Positions 5,101-7,320 of a DNA stretch of 7,320 nucleotides are shown here, one piece after another. Source of the stretch: an uncultured Myxococcales bacterium (GTDB taxonomy: Bacteria > Myxococcota_A > UBA9042); assembly GCA_937915965.1 (NCBI GenBank), contig CALGHC010000316.1, positions 1 through 7,320 of the forward strand. Reading direction: 5' to 3'. The position numbers and the translations under genes are program-made. The notes beneath the pieces are model-generated. The model saw nothing but the letters and a program-made list of their open reading frames with translations, had not been told where the DNA came from and did not search any database. The first letter of the stretch is position 1. Each line of letters opens with the position of its first letter.

Positions 5101-7113
5101 ATGCGACTGATTCAATCCGCCGAAGCGAAGCGAGACGCAGCAGCGACGCGGCAGACGCGACAGACCGAGGCGCTCCAAGGTCACAGGCGCACAGCCGGCC
5201 CGCGCGGCGTCCTTCCCTTGATCTTGATCGCCCGGACGGCCGGTGTGGGTTTTGTCGGCCTCGTCGGCCTCGTCGGCCTCGCCGGCCTCGTCGGCCTCGT
5301 CGGCCTCGTCGGCCTCTCCGGCGTGGCCGAAGCTGCGACGCTGCCCACTCAGGGCAGCGTACGCACGGTAGCCGGCGGCCCGGTGCCCGACGGCGATTAC
5401 GTCTTTGTGGCGCGCCTCTACGACCAACCGGACGCGGTTCAGCCGATCTGGGAGGAGCTACAGAACAAGACCGCGGTCCAATGGGGCTTCTTCCATCTCG
5501 AGCTTGGGACCAAGACCCCGATCGACGCGGCTCTGCTTGAGGGCGGCGCCGATCTGTGGCTGGGCTTCGAGATCAACGCGGGCGACGAGCTGCCGCGCGT
5601 GCCCGTGAACTGGGTGGTGCGCGCCTGGCACGCCAAGGTGGCGGCGTCGGCGTCGTTCGCGTACGCGACCTCGGATCAGCCGGGCGGCGCGGCGCTGGGC
5701 CTCGCTTGCACGGGCTGCATCGACGGTTCACAGATCGCAGCCAACGCGGTGCAGTCCAAGCACGTGTCGTTTACCTACGCGGGTTCGAAGTCCAAGGACG
5801 GCCCTGCGACCGAAGCCGAGCACGCGCTCACTGCCGACAAGGCGACCGAGGCCGATCACGCCGGCACAGCGGACCAGACCGCGATCGCGGCGTTGGCGGA
5901 CAAGGCGAAGCTCGCCGAAGCGGCGGAAGAGCTGCAGTGCAGCGGTTGCCTGGGGCTGGCCCATCTCGCTCCGGCGACCCAGGCGGCCTTCCTCTCGTCC
6001 CAGGGCGGCAAGGTCAGCGGTGCGGTTGAGATCAGCGGCGGCCTCGACCTGGCCGGTTCGACCCTGGGGGGCGCCAACCTCGCCGCTGCCGAGATCGCCA
6101 AGGCTGTGTGCACCGGCGCCGAGAGAGGCCGCATGACGGTGGACAGCGCGACGGCGGACCTTTGGTTCTGCACCGGCGTAGCCTGGAAGAAGGTCAAGCT
6201 CTGCGGTGGCGCCTGCAAGAAGGCCGTCGAGGTCCCCTGTGGCCAGCCGATCAGCGACGACTGCGGCGATCTGGGCGTGTGCCCCGGCGCCGGCTCGCTG
6301 TGTGCCGGTGGTCTGGCCTGTGATGGCAAACAATGTGTCGGACCGGGTGAGTCGCAGGAGAGCGCGCTCGCGGACTGCAAGGCCCTCAAGGCGGCGGCGC
6401 CGGACAGCGCCGATGGCGTCTACTGGATCGATCCGAACGGCGGCGGCAAGGACGACGCCTTCGAGGCCTGGTGCGACATGACCACCGATGGCGGCGGCTG
6501 GACCCTGCTGGGCACCGTCTTTGGCGGCGACAGCGAGAACTGGAACACCGAGGTCGGCTACTGGGGCGACACCAAGCCGCTCGGCACCGTCGCGGCGAAG
6601 TACGCCGACTTCAAGTCGCCGGCGTGGTACCTGCTCGACGTCAGCAAGGCCGACGTGCTGTACCAGCGCCGCTACGCAGGCGCGACGCTGGCCCAGGTCA
6701 AGCTCGGCAACCCGTGCCTCTTTGGCAAGGCGCTCTTCCACGAGCTCTTCAAGACGTGGGACACCTCCATGCGCTGTGAGAACCAGCACATCACGACCGT
6801 CCTGGCGGCTGGAGACGCGACGGGGCTGGCGAGCGCCACCTACATGGAGGGCGGCGGCGCCGACGCACTGGGCGGCAGCGGCACGGCGGGCTGGTGCTGG
6901 AATGGCGGCGACTCCAGCGGCAACATCTTCAAGGGACACGCCGGCTGGAACCAGACCGGCTACGGCGGCAAGTGCTACGTGGAGGGCCATCTGGGCTACA
7001 TCGGGGTCTTCTCGATCGCCAGCGGCCAGTACACGCAGATCGACATCGACGCGACCAACTGGCTGGGCGGCAGCGACAAGACCAAGACCGCGGTTTCATT
7101 CTTCGCGCGCTGA
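5101..7113 (+). CDS. Secreted protein with C-terminal fibrinogen/intelectin-like GGGWT domain
   Basis: This 670-residue protein is probably exported and surface-associated or released, perhaps binding glycans. The ATG at 5101 follows a purine-rich GAGGAAGAGGGAG ending 5 bases upstream; an in-frame TTG at 4987 is less likely. A long basic N-region (1-36) leads into a hydrophobic core built of V-G-L repeats (52-72) and a likely signal-peptidase site at AEA78/A79. Residues 81-190 resemble a beta domain common in deltaproteobacterial secreted proteins (QG...V.DGDY.F.ARLYD...WEE...W.FF.LELG...LWLGFEI). Residues 203-283 hold CTGC and CSGC flanking an Ala-rich A-D-x-A repeat. Residues 337-412 are Cys-rich. 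The C-terminal domain (about 422-670) starts DCKALK...GVYWIDPNGGG and has AWCDMTTDGGGWTLL (456-470), the hallmark of fibrinogen-like YCDxxxxGGGW proteins and close to the opening of animal intelectins. C426 and C458 probably pair. No lipobox, C-terminal sorting tag or membrane helix is seen after the signal. The ligand is unknown. Confidence 0.9.
   Translation: MRLIQSAEAKRDAAATRQTRQTEALQGHRRTAGPRGVLPLILIARTAGVGFVGLVGLVGLAGLVGLVGLVGLSGVAEAATLPTQGSVRTVAGGPVPDGDYVFVARLYDQPDAVQPIWEELQNKTAVQWGFFHLELGTKTPIDAALLEGGADLWLGFEINAGDELPRVPVNWVVRAWHAKVAASASFAYATSDQPGGAALGLACTGCIDGSQIAANAVQSKHVSFTYAGSKSKDGPATEAEHALTADKATEADHAGTADQTAIAALADKAKLAEAAEELQCSGCLGLAHLAPATQAAFLSSQGGKVSGAVEISGGLDLAGSTLGGANLAAAEIAKAVCTGAERGRMTVDSATADLWFCTGVAWKKVKLCGGACKKAVEVPCGQPISDDCGDLGVCPGAGSLCAGGLACDGKQCVGPGESQESALADCKALKAAAPDSADGVYWIDPNGGGKDDAFEAWCDMTTDGGGWTLLGTVFGGDSENWNTEVGYWGDTKPLGTVAAKYADFKSPAWYLLDVSKADVLYQRRYAGATLAQVKLGNPCLFGKALFHELFKTWDTSMRCENQHITTVLAAGDATGLASATYMEGGGADALGGSGTAGWCWNGGDSSGNIFKGHAGWNQTGYGGKCYVEGHLGYIGVFSIASGQYTQIDIDATNWLGGSDKTKTAVSFFAR
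5254..5316 (+). repeat. 9-bp tandem repeat inside the signal-peptide core
   Basis: Seven in-register copies of GTCGGCCTC (the fourth reads GCCGGCCTC) encode V-G-L repeated from residue 52 to 72, followed by a degenerate eighth unit encoding S-G-V. They form most of the hydrophobic core of the secreted protein's signal peptide. Near-perfect DNA identity, including third positions, points to recent slippage-type expansion. Loss or gain of a unit would keep the frame and change the core by three residues. Confidence 0.92.
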
Positions 7114-7123
7114 GCCCGCTGGA

Positions 7124-7183
7124 CAGGTCGAACGGCAGGTCGAACGGCAGGTCGAACAGCAGGTCGAACAGCAGGTCGAACAG
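7124..7183. repeat. 12-bp tandem repeat, five copies, after the secreted-protein stop
   Basis: CAGGTCGAACGG is present twice (7124-7135, 7136-7147), then CAGGTCGAACAG three times (7148-7159, 7160-7171, 7172-7183), followed by a fading CAGG at 7184-7187. The array starts 10 bases after the TGA at 7111-7113. No stem with a T-run is visible, so it is not an intrinsic terminator. The two clean sub-blocks (2 + 3) imply stepwise unit duplication. Confidence 0.93.
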
Positions 7184-7222
7184 CAGGCGGACGCGCAAGC
7201 ACACGGAAAGCGAGGGGTCGAG

Positions 7223-7320
7223 ATGGACAAGCGGGCTGGATCGTTGCCGCTGCGGACCGCCCGAGGGGCTAGTTCGACTATCCGAAAGTACGTCCCCAGT
7301 TTCTCGGCCCATCTTGCCCG
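7223..7320 (+). CDS. Possible start of an unidentified gene (partial)
   Basis: An ATG at 7223 is preceded by GAGGGG with a five-base spacer, a good ribosome binding site, and the frame stays open for 32 codons to the window edge. The N-terminus begins MDKRAGSLPLRTARG. Third positions are less GC-biased than in the other genes here, and no family is recognisable, so this could be a chance frame. It would lie 109 bases after the secreted-protein stop, beyond the 12-bp repeat array. Confidence 0.33.
   Translation, partial: MDKRAGSLPLRTARGASSTIRKYVPSFSAHLA

Noticed and set aside
5254..5325. V-G-L repeat as a permanent transmembrane anchor
   Set aside because: It is followed at once by a good signal-peptidase site (AEA/A) and a secreted-type beta domain, so a cleaved signal peptide is the simpler reading, although an uncleaved anchor cannot be excluded.
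5728..6990. 420-codon open frame on the minus strand opposite the secreted protein
   Set aside because: Antisense shadow with Ala/Arg/Val-rich, featureless product; the plus-strand frame carries the recognisable CDMTTDGGGWT domain.
6929..7312. Minus-strand frame with D-L-L-F/D-L-P-F repeats
   Set aside because: The repeats are just the 12-bp array read in antisense, and the rest overlaps the end of the secreted-protein gene with no recognisable motif.

Overview
This is GC-rich DNA (clearly above 60% G+C, third codon positions almost all G or C in the genes) and most likely comes from a member of the Myxococcota or a related deltaproteobacterial lineage. The inference rests on gene content: a lipoprotein combining MopE-type metal-binding motifs with a streptogramin-lyase-like propeller, a Hanks-type Ser/Thr kinase with an HRDLKPDN/DWG core and a multi-pass membrane tail, and a secreted protein with a fibrinogen/intelectin-like GGGWT domain. 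No RNA gene, CRISPR array or complete mobile element is visible.

Layout. Positions 1-67 hold the last codons of a plus-strand gene whose start lies outside the window. A 147-bp convergent gap (68-214) follows, with a GC palindrome and a 10-bp tandem repeat. Two minus-strand genes come next: the lipoprotein (215-2557) and, upstream of it, the membrane kinase (2789-4903), separated by 231 bp that hold a candidate promoter. The kinase is divergent from a plus-strand secreted protein (5101-7113); the 197 bp between them carry a perfect 17-bp direct repeat and a candidate promoter. After the last stop comes a 12-bp tandem repeat (7124-7183), then a possible new plus-strand gene starting at 7223 and running off the window.

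How it may fit together (inference). Two of the three complete genes encode exported proteins and the third an integral-membrane kinase with a cytoplasmic catalytic domain, so the window looks like an envelope or surface locus. Nothing in the sequence proves that the kinase controls its neighbours. The most unusual property is the density of unrelated short tandem repeats: periods of 10, 24, 28 (1.6 copies), 9 and 12 bp. Two are inside genes and frame-neutral (a lipoprotein tether and a signal-peptide core), and three are in intergenic DNA.
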